DNA of 64,000 nucleotides, from positions 7,406,001-7,470,000 of the forward strand of contig CM020506.1 of assembly GCA_009823395.1 (NCBI GenBank), given 5' to 3'. Numbering within the stretch: the stretch's first letter is position 1; each line of letters starts with the position of its first letter. A program made the position numbers and the translations under genes. The notes beneath the pieces are model-generated. The model did no database searches, was not told the DNA's origin, and worked only from the letters and a program-made list of their open reading frames with translations. This document shows positions 24,158 to 36,209 of this stretch, in pieces. Source of the stretch: Thamnaconus septentrionalis. Lineage: Eukaryota > Chordata > Actinopteri > Tetraodontiformes > Monacanthidae.

Positions 24158-27100
24158 TTAAAAAAGACTGGAAACAATGTAGTCTGTTGCGTCGCCATCT
24201 ATCAGGCCGGTTCCGTTGTGGTGGATGAACCAGCAGGGCACGTTCTCTCCGTTCTTTATGTCCCTCCTGAAGTCTCTCTGCCAGCCTCTGTAGAGAGCAT
24301 GGTAAATGTTAGGTGACCCAAACACCAGGCTCGAACACACAATCAGCCCATCCCATGTGTACCTGGTCACGGTCAGCTCCTGTCCCTTCACATACATGGT
24401 GGCATCGGGTTTCTCCGGCATCTCACCAGGACGCAGGTTGCTCACCTCATACTCAATGCCGTGGTAGAACTGGCCTGAGTAACCGACATCATTGTGCACT
24501 TCACATATTTGTTTTGTTCCAAGACTGTAACATCACTTTGAACACTGCATGAAGCAGAATTCAGTTTTCAAATTTCTTTGCCCTATAATGATTTTTCCTG
24601 TTGATGCTCTGGAGAGAAACTGTTGTAGGCTAAACGTTGAACCCATATCAACCTCTGTTAAACTTGATTCATGAAATCCACTCCCTGCCGTGAGCGGTGC
24701 GTTACCTAGCAGGCCATGGACAGAGGGGGACAGCAGGTGGCTGTCCAGGGTGTAGAAGCCCAGGTAGTCTCTGTGATACGGGTGCTTCGCCCAAACTTTG
24801 TGCAGCACAATGACAAACTTGACCGAATCCTTCAGAGTCACCGTCAGGCTGCAGCCCTTGGTCACCAGAATGTCAACACTGGCGTGGGAACAAGATGGTT
24901 AGAAGTAGGGATGCAACAATACTGACACCAGTGGTACCAGTGGTATCGGATATGTACCAATACCACAACACTCATACCAGTTGTATATGAATGTATGTGA
25001 CAATTTTGTTAAATTTGAGTTTGTGCTGTGGTGAAACTTGGGACAGTCAGCCATGTTCTAGACAAAACGCTGAGGTTTGCAATCCAAATAACAGCAACAT
25101 CAACAACATCTGTGAAAATAAAAAATCCAAGTATTTATGTAATGTGTAATGGCCTTATTAAGTACTCAGTATTGATATGAAAAAAGCAACTACTTGTACT
25201 TTACTCGAACTGTAAAAAGTGGTATCAGTGCATCCCTAGTTGGAAGCCAGCGTAGCCACATCAGGTCGAGGAGACATCAACGAGATGGTTGAGCCTCTCA
25301 CTTGGTTCCTTTGAGCGACGCCGCCTCCGACCACAGTATCTTGATCCACTTTCCATCCTGGAAGACGGAGATGTCCTGCGTGCTGACCTCCAGCCTCAAC
25401 CCCAGAGCCTGGTGGAGGATCCCAAAGCGGCTGAAGTAGGTGTTGATGACACCATTGGGGGGGATCTTCTTATCTCCGATGACCTGACCGTTGACCACGA
25501 TGCCTGAGGAAACAGCAGTCTCTGTGAGCCCCCCTCAACTTTGCTTTCTAAAAATGTGGTGGGGTATAGCCACAAAGAGTGTCATGGGCTTAAGTTCACT
25601 TACAGAAAAAGTGTAAAGGTGTACAGACAGCAGTGGTGTTGAGTGTATATTTTCGTTCTAACCTGATTCGGGGTCTCGGACCAGGCTGAAAATGGTTCCC
25701 GGCTTGTTGTTAATGTTGAAACACAGAGCGTCATCTCTGTCTGGGAGCTCGATCATGAAGTGAGGATCTCCGTCCACTGCAGGGAAAAGCAGAGTAGCCT
25801 CAAACGTATGTTTGTTTGTTGAAAAAGTATAAACAAAGCTGTTTATATAAGTGGTTTATGTCTACCAAAAAATCCCAACTGTCACGTCCCATTTATTTGT
25901 TGGGATTTTGTTCAGTCTTGTCTACTCTTCAGTGCCATGTCGCATGTTTTTTTTTAATAGTTTTGTCTGTTAAGTAATATCTGTTTTCTTAGATTCTGTT
26001 CAGATTATTCTGTCGTTTGTTTTATATTTGATTTATTTTTTCAGAGAGGTCCAGATTTAATGCATGTCTTGTGTCTTGTCGTGCACTTCCTGTTTCATTT
26101 TACTGTTTACAATAGAAGGGATTAGATTAGTGGATGGAGTTATAGACCTCATGTTGACAGCAAAGGTGGATATGGCAGTCACCAAAGTCAGACCACGTTG
26201 AAATTTTTACTTGAAAACCAGTCGCATTCAGTGGAAACATAAAGTCAGTTACTGTCTGAACCATTTACAGGCAATTGGAATGTCGAAATATCCCTCTGCT
26301 GCAGAAGTTGTTGTCATGTTACAGACCTTAGATTGTTAAGGTGTGTCATTGGAATATTCTTGACAGCAGTTATAGACATTTTTCTTTTTAATTTTCAACT
26401 GCTTCCATACCACGAGATATGCCTGGGGTCTCTGCAGCTTATTGTAATCAGTGTCACAACAGCTACTGTTTTGTTGGACTGGTCAGCCAATATGAGAAAA
26501 GCAGAAAAAAGGAAACACTCACCAAAGTATGTGGGTGCACTTGCTCGATACCCATAGTGAGGTAAAATGTTAGATGTTTTTGTTGGAATTCCTGAAGGCA
26601 TAAAGTTGAAGTTAAAACATTTCAGTCATGACTGGTGAGTAAGACCCAGAGGTGTTTTTTCAGTGTCGTAATGCATCTTACCTCCGTATCTCTCAGCGTG
26701 CTGCCGTTGCTCTACGAAGAAAACAGGACACAAACGACAATGTACAGCATTATTATAAATCAGCAGCCTATAGCCTTTATGCGAACAGTCCTGTGCCTTT
26801 GTGGTGTTTTGTTTTTCGAGCCGCTCCATCCCGCAGTACCTTCAGTCAGCTTGTCGGCAATGAGAGGGCCGTCCGAAGCCTCCTCGGGCCTGGTGACTAC
26901 CATGGAGGTGAGCGGGGTGACAAAGCTGTACTGCAGAGAAATGTCCAGGGCCTTTGCAGTGGCGTTCTCTTTCTCCTCCGCCGTGCCGCTCTTGCTGCAA
27001 GTGAAACATCCAGACCCCTTTCAGTGTAAATGCTGATGCGTGACCTGTGACTGACTCAACTGCAATCCATCCATACTATCAAACCCTGACCTCTTGTCCA

Positions 27101-30100
27101 GAAGCTGCTGGATGGTGAGGTAGGCCCACAGGCGCTCTGTGTAATCCCCAAAGATGTAGTCATCGTCTGGGTAAACCACGCCCCAGTCCAGTGCAGTGCC
27201 CAGGCCCTGCGCATTGAAGTCGTTCACTGTCTGCGGTGGAGAGAAGCTACGATGAAATGTGTCTGAGAACTATTACCAAAAGATAAATTACTTTATCAGT
27301 TCGACCCTCCTTACGCCCTGTCCGTGGACCTCCACCAGGAAGTTGTTTAGGTCGTTGTCCATCAGCCTTCCCGCCACCACAATCTCTGAGCCGTTGAACA
27401 TCTTGTCAAAGTGGTTGGTAGTCAAAGAGTCCACGACATTGTCAGGGTAACGCAGGTCCACCTCCAGGAGCAGCGGGCTGGACACTTCGTCGTAGAAACC
27501 CTGGCACAGACGTTCACGCTACGTCATTCCATAGCTGCAAGGAAAAAGCCCAACTTCTTGCTCAGGTCTCAGGACCCCCTCACCTGAAGTTGTAGGGTCG
27601 CGTCTGATCCATCGAAAATTCTGCGCGCAATTCCTTTATTTTGTTTGCTCATCACATCCAGAAAGTTGTAATCCACGCTGTGACCAAATCCGAGACAGAA
27701 CAAAGACATGTTTCCCCCAATTGCCGAATGTACGTTTTCCTGGATCTTCGGGATTCTGTACTCTCCTTCAAAAGACACAACAGATGCAATGGGAAACAGA
27801 ATAAAAGTCAGTTTCAAATATAAAGAACTTCTTATTTAGTCTTTCACACTCTGTCAGTAAGTTTACCTTCGTTTGGCATTCCATCTGTCAGTAAGATAAT
27901 CATGTCGATGCTTCTCTCTGGGAGGTCTCCCTGCTCCCTCGCTTTGGCCAGTAGTGATACTGCTGCCAAGACTGCATCGTTGATGTTGGTTCCTTAAGGG
28001 AAAGAAACACACCCAACCAGAGGAAGCAGTGAGTTAGTGCGCAACAAAGATGGCATTTATCACGAAGCCTGAATCATCTTTCGAACCTCCATCCACTGTT
28101 ATCTTTCTGACATGTTCCAGGGCCTCGGACAGGTTTTCCTTGGTTGCTTTCACAGGTCTGTCCTTCCAAAATATATTGTTGGAGCCAAACACAATGATGC
28201 CAAAGTGGTCTTCCTCGTGGAGTTGTTGCAGGATGGCAATCATTGCCTCTCGTGTCTGTAAGATTTATGTGATCGTCAAAAATGCAACGCTTGCAAGAAA
28301 CAAGAACTAACGTTGTTCCATTACCTGATGGATTTTGATACCGCTCATCGATCCACTCTTGTCGATCACAAACATCAGGTTCTTCGGGACGCTGGGCAGA
28401 TCAGGCGGAGCAAAGAAGTGCACAAAGTAGCCGTTTGCAACCTGAGGGTGGGCATAACAGGGCAGACCAGGCCAGGATAATGAATAAACCACAATGAAAG
28501 GAAGATGTAAAAAAAAGCAAGCGTAATGTTTCAAAGAGTTGAGATGAAGGTCGAGCACCGACCTGAATGTCACCTAGGCTGGCCTCACGGTTCACATCGT
28601 ACTTGATGATAAAATCTCCATCGATTATCGTTCCATCACAGCCAGGACACTTTCTCTGCTGCTCCATCGTTGGTGAGAAGGAGATGTGTGCCTGACACAG
28701 AGATACCGTAGAACCAGATTTGCTCATCATTTACGCATCGCTGTGCCAGTAATATTCAAAGATCTATTTTCACTGCTGACATATTAGCGTTGCTTCTGGG
28801 GCTGAATCCTCTCCAGAGTTCCTCACTTGAATGTTTTTTTCATTGACTTTTTATTTTTTTTTTTTGAGAGTTTTGGGTGATGTACCTTTTTGTCTGTGAC
28901 TGTCTTCTCCACTAGAGGGAGCAGTTCATTTGACAGGAAGGTCCCATAGGCATCAACATAAGAAATGCCTTGGGGCTCATAGATGTTTACGGCAATCTGA
29001 AACATATCATACATGAAACAAGTTGTTTAAAAGAACAGATGGACATAGAACAGGCTTGGGCAAACTACGGCTTGGGGGCAATATGCGGCCCATTAAGTTT
29101 TTAATCCGACCCACCGAACTTGAAGAAATTATATTATTGGAAAGTAGGTTAAAAAAAAACTTTCTGCGTTTCATTAAAAATGTTTTCAGTGTTTTAAGAG
29201 TAATTACAATAAAGAGCTAAATGCCGTGGGGCTTCAAAGACAGATATTTTGTTTTAATGCTTTTGTTCATTTTCAATAGACATTAAAGCACATGTTTTCT
29301 ACATATGCCACAACATATTTTTCCTCCTATGAGGTGGGTCACCAAAACACTTCATCCATCTGCACCTGGTCATGCCCCTCTGTTGATTTTTAGAATCAGA
29401 ATTGGCAGAATTGTGGCCCTCGAGTCAAAAAGTTTGCCCACCCCTGACATAGAACAACGCACCTTGAACTCCTGCACCGGCTCTTTCGGCTTCACCCGAG
29501 TCAGGATCTCATAATTGCCCATCTTCCTCTGCAGGAGCTCCTCATAGGTCAGGACAAAAGTCACAGTACTTTGGCTGGCGATGTTGACAGACACTGAAAA
29601 CTTCTCCATCTTTCTTCCAGAAGCTCTGTAAGGGAAAATCCAGCTGTTGAAGGAAGCGTCTGAAACTGAGGATTCATGATGTGAGTGTGACGTCTGAGAC
29701 GGCTGACTCACTGGACCAGTCCTGCAGTTCTTCCTGAGGAAACCGCCTTCTCATACTCTTTCTTGGCTTTCTCCTTCTCCTTCACTGCCCCGACATAAAC
29801 CGTGCCGTCAATTTCCCTGTGAAGATGGAGAACAACATGATGTTTATGTTTTCATGAGAAAAAAATCAAACAACTTACTGATGAAAACATTGGAAAAGAA
29901 CCGCAGAAGAATATGTTGCAAACATGACAGACTGACATGCTGAAGTTGGTGATGAAGGCGGTCTTGGGCAGCTCCACATCAAAGGAGATCTCCTGGGAAC
30001 TGTTTGCTCTGTTCAGGGCTTTGGATGTCATGATGGTGTGGGCGAAACGTGACATCACCGAGCAGTCCACCGTCACGCTGACCACCTCCACCTGAGATTT

Positions 30101-31223
30101 TAATTAAATTCTCATTCCATCGTCTGAGTATTGAACTGTTGCTGTTACTCTTTACTATTTTACTGCTGTTGTTGACTTCCTTTTAAAGGTACTGTGCATA
30201 GCAACTGGCAGGGGGACTACCAATGTAAACCAGTCCCTGGTTGAAATTGGGTACAATCACATCCCTGCAAAATAGGGTGCTGTACATTGTATACTGTCCT
30301 CTTGAAATAAATAAATTGAAATTGAAATTACCGGTAGATAAGTTTAGAAATCAGCTAAGACAAGGATTCTGAGAACTTTTTAGGATCCAAACAAGCTCAA
30401 CGACATCACGTGAATTTTTTACCTACCTGTTAAAGTTCCTGCCTGCAGGTTGCTGTGCAGCCCTTGCACTTTCTCACTCATTTTGTCTTTCGGTTTTTAA
30501 AATCTTATCATTTATAAATCTAAAATTTATAAATTAGGTTTTTGTTTTTTGTTTTTGTTGCGCTGTTCACTGTGTGTTATCATACTGATTAAAATTCCCC
30601 ATAGATTACACATGATTTACCAATTAAGTTGAACCAAACATTTATTTTATTAGAAATTATTGTTTGTGTTAGTATTTATGATTCTTGGATTCTTTTGTAA
30701 TGAAACAACGCTTTACAGATAAGATATATTATTGTTGTTAGGAAAGAAAAACACATCATTTTCTTACCATGGGATCATTAGTACTTCTTTTCTGAAAGAA
30801 TAAATATATGACTAAATAAATATAAAACTAAACTTCTTTCAGATTTTCGAGTTTGGAAGAGTTTTATGATTAGTCTAACACTCGAATAAAAAAAGTACAA
30901 TTCAACGAAATATAAAAAAGTTTGCCTCTGAATAAGTTTTTTTTTCAACAAATACCTGCACAGTTCTGACATCTTCTGATGTGTCCTGAAATGCAAAAGA
31001 AGGAAATCAAGACAAAGATTGTCTGTTTGTTCCTGTTGTCACAAAATACAGACAAAGGAAAACTGCTTGAATAAACTACTTGTAAAATATAACTTTAAGG
31101 CTTTACCTGGGGAGCCTCCTGTTCTCCAGAGATGACCAGAGCACCTCGCGCCAGCCAGGGCATACAGAGGCAGGCGCTGGCCCACAGCAGCAGCAGCCCT
31201 CGAACTCCCAGCAGTCCAGACAT
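24158..31223 (-). CDS. itih3: Inter-alpha-trypsin inhibitor heavy chain, H3-like, copy 2 (right)
   Basis: Tandem paralog of the left gene with the same predicted role as a secreted hyaluronan-binding heavy chain. There are 22 coding exons (2,739 nt, 912 aa): 31223-31107, 30985-30956, 30791-30768, 30091-29937, 29816-29712, 29625-29463, 28996-28886, 28691-28563, 28441-28325, 28255-28087, 27992-27867, 27765-27584, 27500-27315, 27230-27091, 26994-26840, 26711-26682, 26591-26523, 25776-25663, 25503-25302, 24878-24706, 24474-24363, 24287-24158. It begins with a leucine-rich signal peptide (residues 1-27). KRST microexon is at residues 50-57, VIT domain about 57-190, VWA MIDAS DKSGS at 305-309, and DPHF at 673-676. 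It ends in a conserved DYIVSSLF. Before DPHF it has two small exons (30 and 69 nt) where copy 1 has one longer basic exon. Exon lengths elsewhere are nearly identical to copy 1, so the pair arose by tandem duplication. Orthology to H3 rather than H1 is not proven. Confidence 0.93.
24906..25238. mobile_element. hAT-type MITE in ITIH copy 2 intron 19
   Basis: Terminal inverted repeats TAGGGATGCA at the left and TGCATCCCTA at the right delimit 333 bp. The flanks GTTAGAAG (24,898-24,905) and GTTGGAAG (25,239-25,246) form an 8-bp target duplication with one mismatch. Non-coding. Confidence 0.8.
29051..29446. mobile_element. hAT-type MITE beside a 5' splice site
   Basis: The 396-bp element starts CAGGCTTGGGCAAACT and ends AGTTTGCCCACCCCTG (inverted repeats). 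It is flanked by a perfect 8-bp duplication ACATAGAA at 29,043-29,050 and 29,447-29,454. It sits in intron 6 of the right ITIH gene; only the first eight intron bases plus the 8-bp duplication separate it from exon 6. Non-autonomous, no transposase frame. Confidence 0.9.
30185..30330 (+). repeat. Possible LINE 3' tail
   Basis: Ends in tandem AATTGAAATTGAAATT units after AAATAAATAAA, as do tails of RTE/Rex-type LINEs. It lies in intron 3 of the right ITIH gene. Family assignment is a guess. Confidence 0.35.
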
Positions 31224-31488
31224 GACCAAACGTCCACTGCAGACTGACTGAACTCATTGCAACACCACTGGCAAAACATCTCTGTGCCCTCTGGAGTGTG
31301 TGGGTGTGTTTTGTTTTCCCACATTGGCCAACAGACCCAAGTGCAAGGACCTGAGATTGAGACTTTGCTGCACAAACTTTTTGATTGCAAGAAATGTGGG
31401 TCCCTAATCAAAAATCAATAAAATCATGCTTGCTCTGGAGGATCCGTTGGTTTTCTAATGCGTTGTGCATTAGCCATTGGCTGTGATT

Positions 31489-31490
<2 letters not shown>

Positions 31491-31520
<30 letters not shown>
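31491..31520. repeat. (TATC)n microsatellite
   Basis: Seven to eight TATC units, then diverged copies. Confidence 0.9.
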
Positions 31521-31759
31521 ACTACCTATCTATTTAGCCCTTTATAGATAGAGGTTAATTCACTGATTGAAACTGCACATAATTCAAACGAAAGGATCAT
31601 TGCAAAGAGTGGCTTGCACAAATCAATACAACACAACATTTGAGATAAGGATACGGGAACCCGGCTGCCCACATCCAGAATTTAAGAAATTCAATCGTAA
31701 ATCTCATTTTTCAAATGGGTGCTTTTCATATGTGCTAAGTGCAGCTGATTTGCAATGCC

Positions 31760-31762
31760 TTT

Positions 31763-31791
<29 letters not shown>
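31760..31791. repeat. (TTTA)n microsatellite
   Basis: About eight TTTA units. Confidence 0.9.
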
Positions 31792-31794
<3 letters not shown>

Positions 31795-31932
31795 TAAAGA
31801 ACACTCATGAATGGTCACTGTAGATCAAAAATGAATGTTATTTTTTGTTAGTCATTTTTTAGCTTAAATTTTCTACTGTCACTCAACACAGCAACGTTCT
31901 CTGCACTCCCCACAACCTGCACAGTGTCATTT

Positions 31933-31933
<1 letters not shown>

Positions 31934-31978
<45 letters not shown>
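31934..31978. repeat. (GT)n microsatellite
   Basis: About 22 GT units between ITIH copy 2 and mustn1. Confidence 0.9.
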
Positions 31979-31980
<2 letters not shown>

Positions 31981-32731
31981 CACAAGATTTATTTTTTTCT
32001 CTCTCTCTGCTAGGAAGCAAACAGTAACGGTACTGTGTGAGTGAGGCATTTTGGGGAACCTGACGCACTAAACAGATCATCACACGCTTGGCCAGGATAC
32101 ATGCATAACTTGACACTGGATGAATACACCTGTGTGCAAGTTTCTTTGGGACCATTTTAAACCATTCATGTGGATAAAGATTCAGTGAGTCGATATTACT
32201 GCTCTGTCACCCTTTTGGACCCTGTGAGCAAACAACTTTTTTGGGATCTCCTCCAGCAACACATGATTACAGCAGCGATAGGACAGATCTTCCAAAGAAT
32301 GAAGCAATCAGTCACATGGACATCATGACACAATGCAGCAATACGGTAGGTGCTGCTGCATACAGTGCATTTTGAAGAATCTTTTTCACTGAATTCCTAT
32401 TCAGGTTAACTGAGCCAACATCATCATGGACTCTTTCAAGTTTGTTCCTCTGAATAATAATAGATTCAACACAGGGGACTGTTCTTTGTACATTTAAGAA
32501 TTGTATTATAAAAAAAAATACAAGGTCATCCAATATTTCTTCTATAACTCATTCATGATTCATAAATGTTTTCATTACATTTGTGAATCGACTACTTTGA
32601 TCCAAATCCGAATGTCACATCCTGCTCAAAAACATCTATATATTGAATCTCACTCATTAGGAAAAAAAAAATGGAAAGAGGAATCAGCTTAAAAGTACAC
32701 TCTCCAAGCTGTTGTGGTCTTGTCCTCGTTT

Positions 32732-33276
32732 CTACTTGCTAAACACACTGGCTCCAGGTGCTTTGGCGGGAGCAGGGTTGCTCAGCGCCGTCTCTGATCC
32801 TGACCTCGCGCCGCTGAACACTGATGGCGCCACTTTGCCCATTCGCTCTGAACACAGACAGAGATCAAATCCGATTAGACAAAGGTTGCCAATGTATTCT
32901 TAAAATAAAATAATAATAAAAAAACTAGCAATTTATTGCAATTTTCTTCATCGGGCAAATGCCTGCCGATGGTTGTTTACATTCAATTAGTGTGTGGGTG
33001 AGCAAATTTTAAAAGGCAAGAATAACCGAAGATTTACATCAAGCGGTGTACACGCACTTGGAGAAGCGAACACGCATGCAGTCTAAAAGCAGTTGCGTAA
33101 AGTTCATTGCAGACAATATCTAAGACTAATGACATCAGTTCAGCGCAAGCTCCCTGGTGGTCTAGTGGTTAGGATTCGGCGCTCTCACCGCCGCGGCCCG
33201 GGTTCGATTCCCGGTCAGGGAACACCTTTTTCTTTTTTCCCCAACTACTATATTTTCGCCACTTTCTTTCTTTATG

Positions 33277-33320
<44 letters not shown>

Positions 33321-33709
33321 CCAAAAGTAAACCATGCGAGACATGCAAGACCTAGACTAGAGAACGGCAGTGGAAACATGAATTTGACGTGATGTGCAGT
33401 TGAAATATCTTAATGTTAACATAAACATCTGACGTGTTGAAGTGCCTGTTGGGGCCTTTGTGTGAGAGGAAACATAAATAAGTCTTAGCTCACCGCACTC
33501 CACCATGACCTCATAGGTCTTGCTTTTGACCTCGCCCTTCAGTCCCAGTTTACTGCGGGCTCCCTTCAGGTCCTCCTCCTTCATCGGGGGACGCTTCTTT
33601 TTCTTTACCTCACCCGGCTGAGGCAAAGGAGGAAGAAATTATGTCAAAGTTTTGAAACAACAACAATCAAAAGTTAATTATTGCCCATGTGTTAACTTAC
33701 CTGTGACAT
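32732..33709 (-). CDS. mustn1: Musculoskeletal embryonic nuclear protein 1
   Basis: Small protein of developing and regenerating muscle and skeleton in vertebrates. Three coding exons: 33709-33701 (only Met-Ser-Gln), 33617-33494, and 32847-32732. Total 249 nt, 82 aa, the same length as human MUSTN1. Recognisable blocks are a Lys-rich N-terminus followed by KKRPPMKEEDLKGAR, then VKSKTYEVM, then APSVFSGARSGSET near the C-terminus. The KKKK/KKRP stretch fits a nuclear localisation signal. A TATA box lies about 90 bp upstream of the ATG. The 646-bp intron 2 contains a tRNA-Glu gene on the opposite strand and a (GT)n tract. Its place between ITIH and stimate is the conserved vertebrate arrangement. 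Confidence 0.95.
33151..33222 (+). tRNA. tRNA-Glu (CTC), copy 1
   Basis: 72-nt cloverleaf with anticodon CTC at 33,184-33,186, A-box TGGTCTAGTGG, B-box GGTTCGATTCC and a complementary acceptor stem (TCCCTGG/TCAGGGA). A T-run at 33,227-33,231 serves as pol III terminator. It lies inside intron 2 of mustn1 in antisense orientation, and the 72 nt are identical to copy 2 at 34,776. Confidence 0.97.
33278..33319. repeat. (GT)n microsatellite
   Basis: About 21 GT units, 55 bp downstream of tRNA-Glu copy 1, inside mustn1 intron 2. Confidence 0.9.
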
Positions 33710-33795
33710 AGCTGGAGCGGCGTTGTCTCCACAAAGGAGTGAAAGATTCTGTGTTTTGTTTTAGGGAGTGCCTTTGTCTCTCAGCAAAGCCTGAC

Positions 33796-33802
33796 TTTTA
33801 TA
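33796..33802 (-). promoter_or_regulatory. TATA box of mustn1
   Basis: TATAAAA on the minus strand, 87 bp upstream of the mustn1 start codon, which predicts transcription start near 33,768 and a 5' UTR of about 60 nt. A CAGCTG E-box at 33,944-33,949 upstream would suit a muscle gene; its use is inferred. Confidence 0.6.
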
Positions 33803-34775
33803 CTCCTGGTCTGGACCAAGTGAGCCAGTCAGATCCCTGTTCTGTCCCACTGTGCCTGTTGTCAGTGTGTAAAATTAGGTGTGACGTGAGGGATGGCGCT
33901 GCTAAGTACGTCCCCCATCGGTTATGATAAGCTTACAAGCCAACAGCTGATAATTCTGGGCACAACACAAGAAGGCCATCCACTTCCCTTCCTGCCTGCC
34001 TTAGCTTGTCATAAATAAAAAAAATCCTTCTGAGGTAAGCGCTTTGACATCGTCTGAATAACCTGATTCAAGTCTGAGGAAATGTCTGTTCAGGACTCAT
34101 AAAAAGCATTTTCAGACACTTAGGGAACCTGAACGCATAAGAGGCTCTCTCAGAGCGCTTGTCTTTAAGTGGGTGTTGAGATGTTAAGTGTTGGGATTTT
34201 CTGGTGGCAGCATAGTAAAGTTAAGAAAATAAACTATGAACTAGAATCCATCCAATCTAATTTCCAGGCAAATTAAGTCACACTGCAATTCAACGAAATT
34301 TTACGAAAGTAAGTTTTGTTTCCCTCCTTTTGTTATGGTCTTACGTCAAAACCAAAAGAAAGTTAATATTTTAAGGTGACAGCAAAGTCACAAGGCCCGA
34401 TAGAGTCACCGTGGTAGCCCTGTAAGGAATTCCTGACTGAATCACTTTGTCGAAATGAATTGTGATTCAGACAGCGAAACCTCAAACGTTGGTTACACGT
34501 GATCAAATTGAGGGGGGGGGTGGTCAGGATTTCTTTTAAATTCCCCGATGAAAGAAAACCATGGATGAAGTTCGCCGTTCAATAAAAGGCTAAAATAAAG
34601 TTTTAAACTAAACGTGCCATGGCGAAGGAAAATAGTCCAGTGTCCATTACATTACAGAGTTAAAATAATGAACACTGCGAATGGTAAACTGCTGCCTGTA
34701 CGTCTTGTATTTCTACGAGCCTATTTTTTTCTGTACACCTATAAAACTGACGGTATCGTCGCTCATCCTCAGCGC

Positions 34776-34847
34776 TCCCTGGTGGTCTAGTGGTTAGGAT
34801 TCGGCGCTCTCACCGCCGCGGCCCGGGTTCGATTCCCGGTCAGGGAA
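34776..34847 (+). tRNA. tRNA-Glu (CTC), copy 2
   Basis: 72 nt identical to copy 1 at 33,151, with anticodon CTC at 34,809-34,811 and a TTTT terminator at 34,854-34,857. Only a few flanking bases (CAGCGC upstream, AACAC downstream) are shared with copy 1, so the duplication is old or the body is kept alike by selection or conversion. It lies between mustn1 and stimate. Confidence 0.97.
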
Positions 34848-35286
34848 CACAACTTTTGATATATTCACCTCGATTCTTCAAATTCACTCGAAATGCTTCA
34901 TTATTAAAAATGGCAACAGAGTAGAAATTAATCCCCCGTCAACCATGCGTGCGTTTGACACCCTTTATTGGAAAAGAAGTTATAATAATAATTTACCTCC
35001 ATCACTTGCCTATAAGATCATCTAGTAGATACGGTTTGCAAAATACTAAAAGCCCTCTTTGTTCCAGTTAAGTTGGTGGAACCGGTAGTTTCCTCTAATT
35101 ATAAGTCTTGGTCAGTCATTCCTTGCCAACATGCCAAATACATCACAATGAAATCATGACCATTACCACAGTAATCGCAGTCATTGAGTTGAGGTCCCTC
35201 TTTCTCAGCTTTCAGAACAGGGACCAACAGTCGCACCAGAAATGTCTACATAAACACATTCATTCAGCATACACATGCATATTGTT

Positions 35287-35397
<111 letters not shown>

Positions 35398-36158
35398 TCA
35401 ACTGTCTGGTCCAGTCACGTAACAGTTTCGAGGTCAATGCAAGTCACATTCTCAATTTCAGAGCCTGCTGAGTGCCTCACCATGCTCTGAATAAACAGTT
35501 ATATAAAAAAAACAATAAAACAACAACAACCAAAAAACAAAACTGAATCAATAAAAAGAAAGACCTGTCGGTTTTTTCCTCAGGCACAATACTATAACAA
35601 TAAAAAACAAAAACAGAGAAAATAATAAAATCACACCAACACAAAAGGTAAAAGAAAACTTGTGACTTACGGGAAATTGTGCAAAAATGTTTCCCATGAA
35701 GTTGTAATCTCTCCCCACTGGAGTCAAGGAATGAAGAACACTTGGAAAATAGCCCCTGCTTTGGCCCAAAACAAAATAAGACATATTTAAACACATGTAA
35801 AGACCAGGACAAGTGACTCATAGACAGAGACACAACAACACCCAGCACAAACTAACTAACTAACAAACAAACAAAGACTGAGCTGATATTTGAAACATGT
35901 TGCCATACGAATTGCTTGCAGTCCTACAGGTAAACGTTTCAGGAAGTCGTCCATCCCTGCATAAAGATGGGATGGCGGTTGCAGGTGTATATGTGCTCTT
36001 TTATGACACGCAGATAACTTAACACCCAAGACATTCAGCAGGAGAGTCCGTCCGCCGCTGCTGGGAGGTGTTGTGACGCTCATACGGTGACTCAAACACT
36101 CCTGACGTAATTCTCCTCTAAAACTGAGGTCCGTCTGACTGTACAGTCACTCCCATTC

Positions 36159-36169
36159 ACACACACACA

Positions 36170-36207
<38 letters not shown>
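36159..36207. repeat. (CA)n microsatellite
   Basis: CA repeat with one CAAA interruption, about 530 bp past the stimate stop codon. Confidence 0.9.

Positions 36208-36209
<2 letters not shown>

Larger units (their letters stand above)
31224..32731. other. Intergenic: ITIH copy 2 promoter side and mustn1 3' side
   Basis: Just upstream of the right ITIH gene the minus strand has a TTGGCCAAT box (about 31,321-31,329) but no clear TATA box. The rest is AT-rich with CTAT, TTTA and GT microsatellites. No gene seen. Confidence 0.5.
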
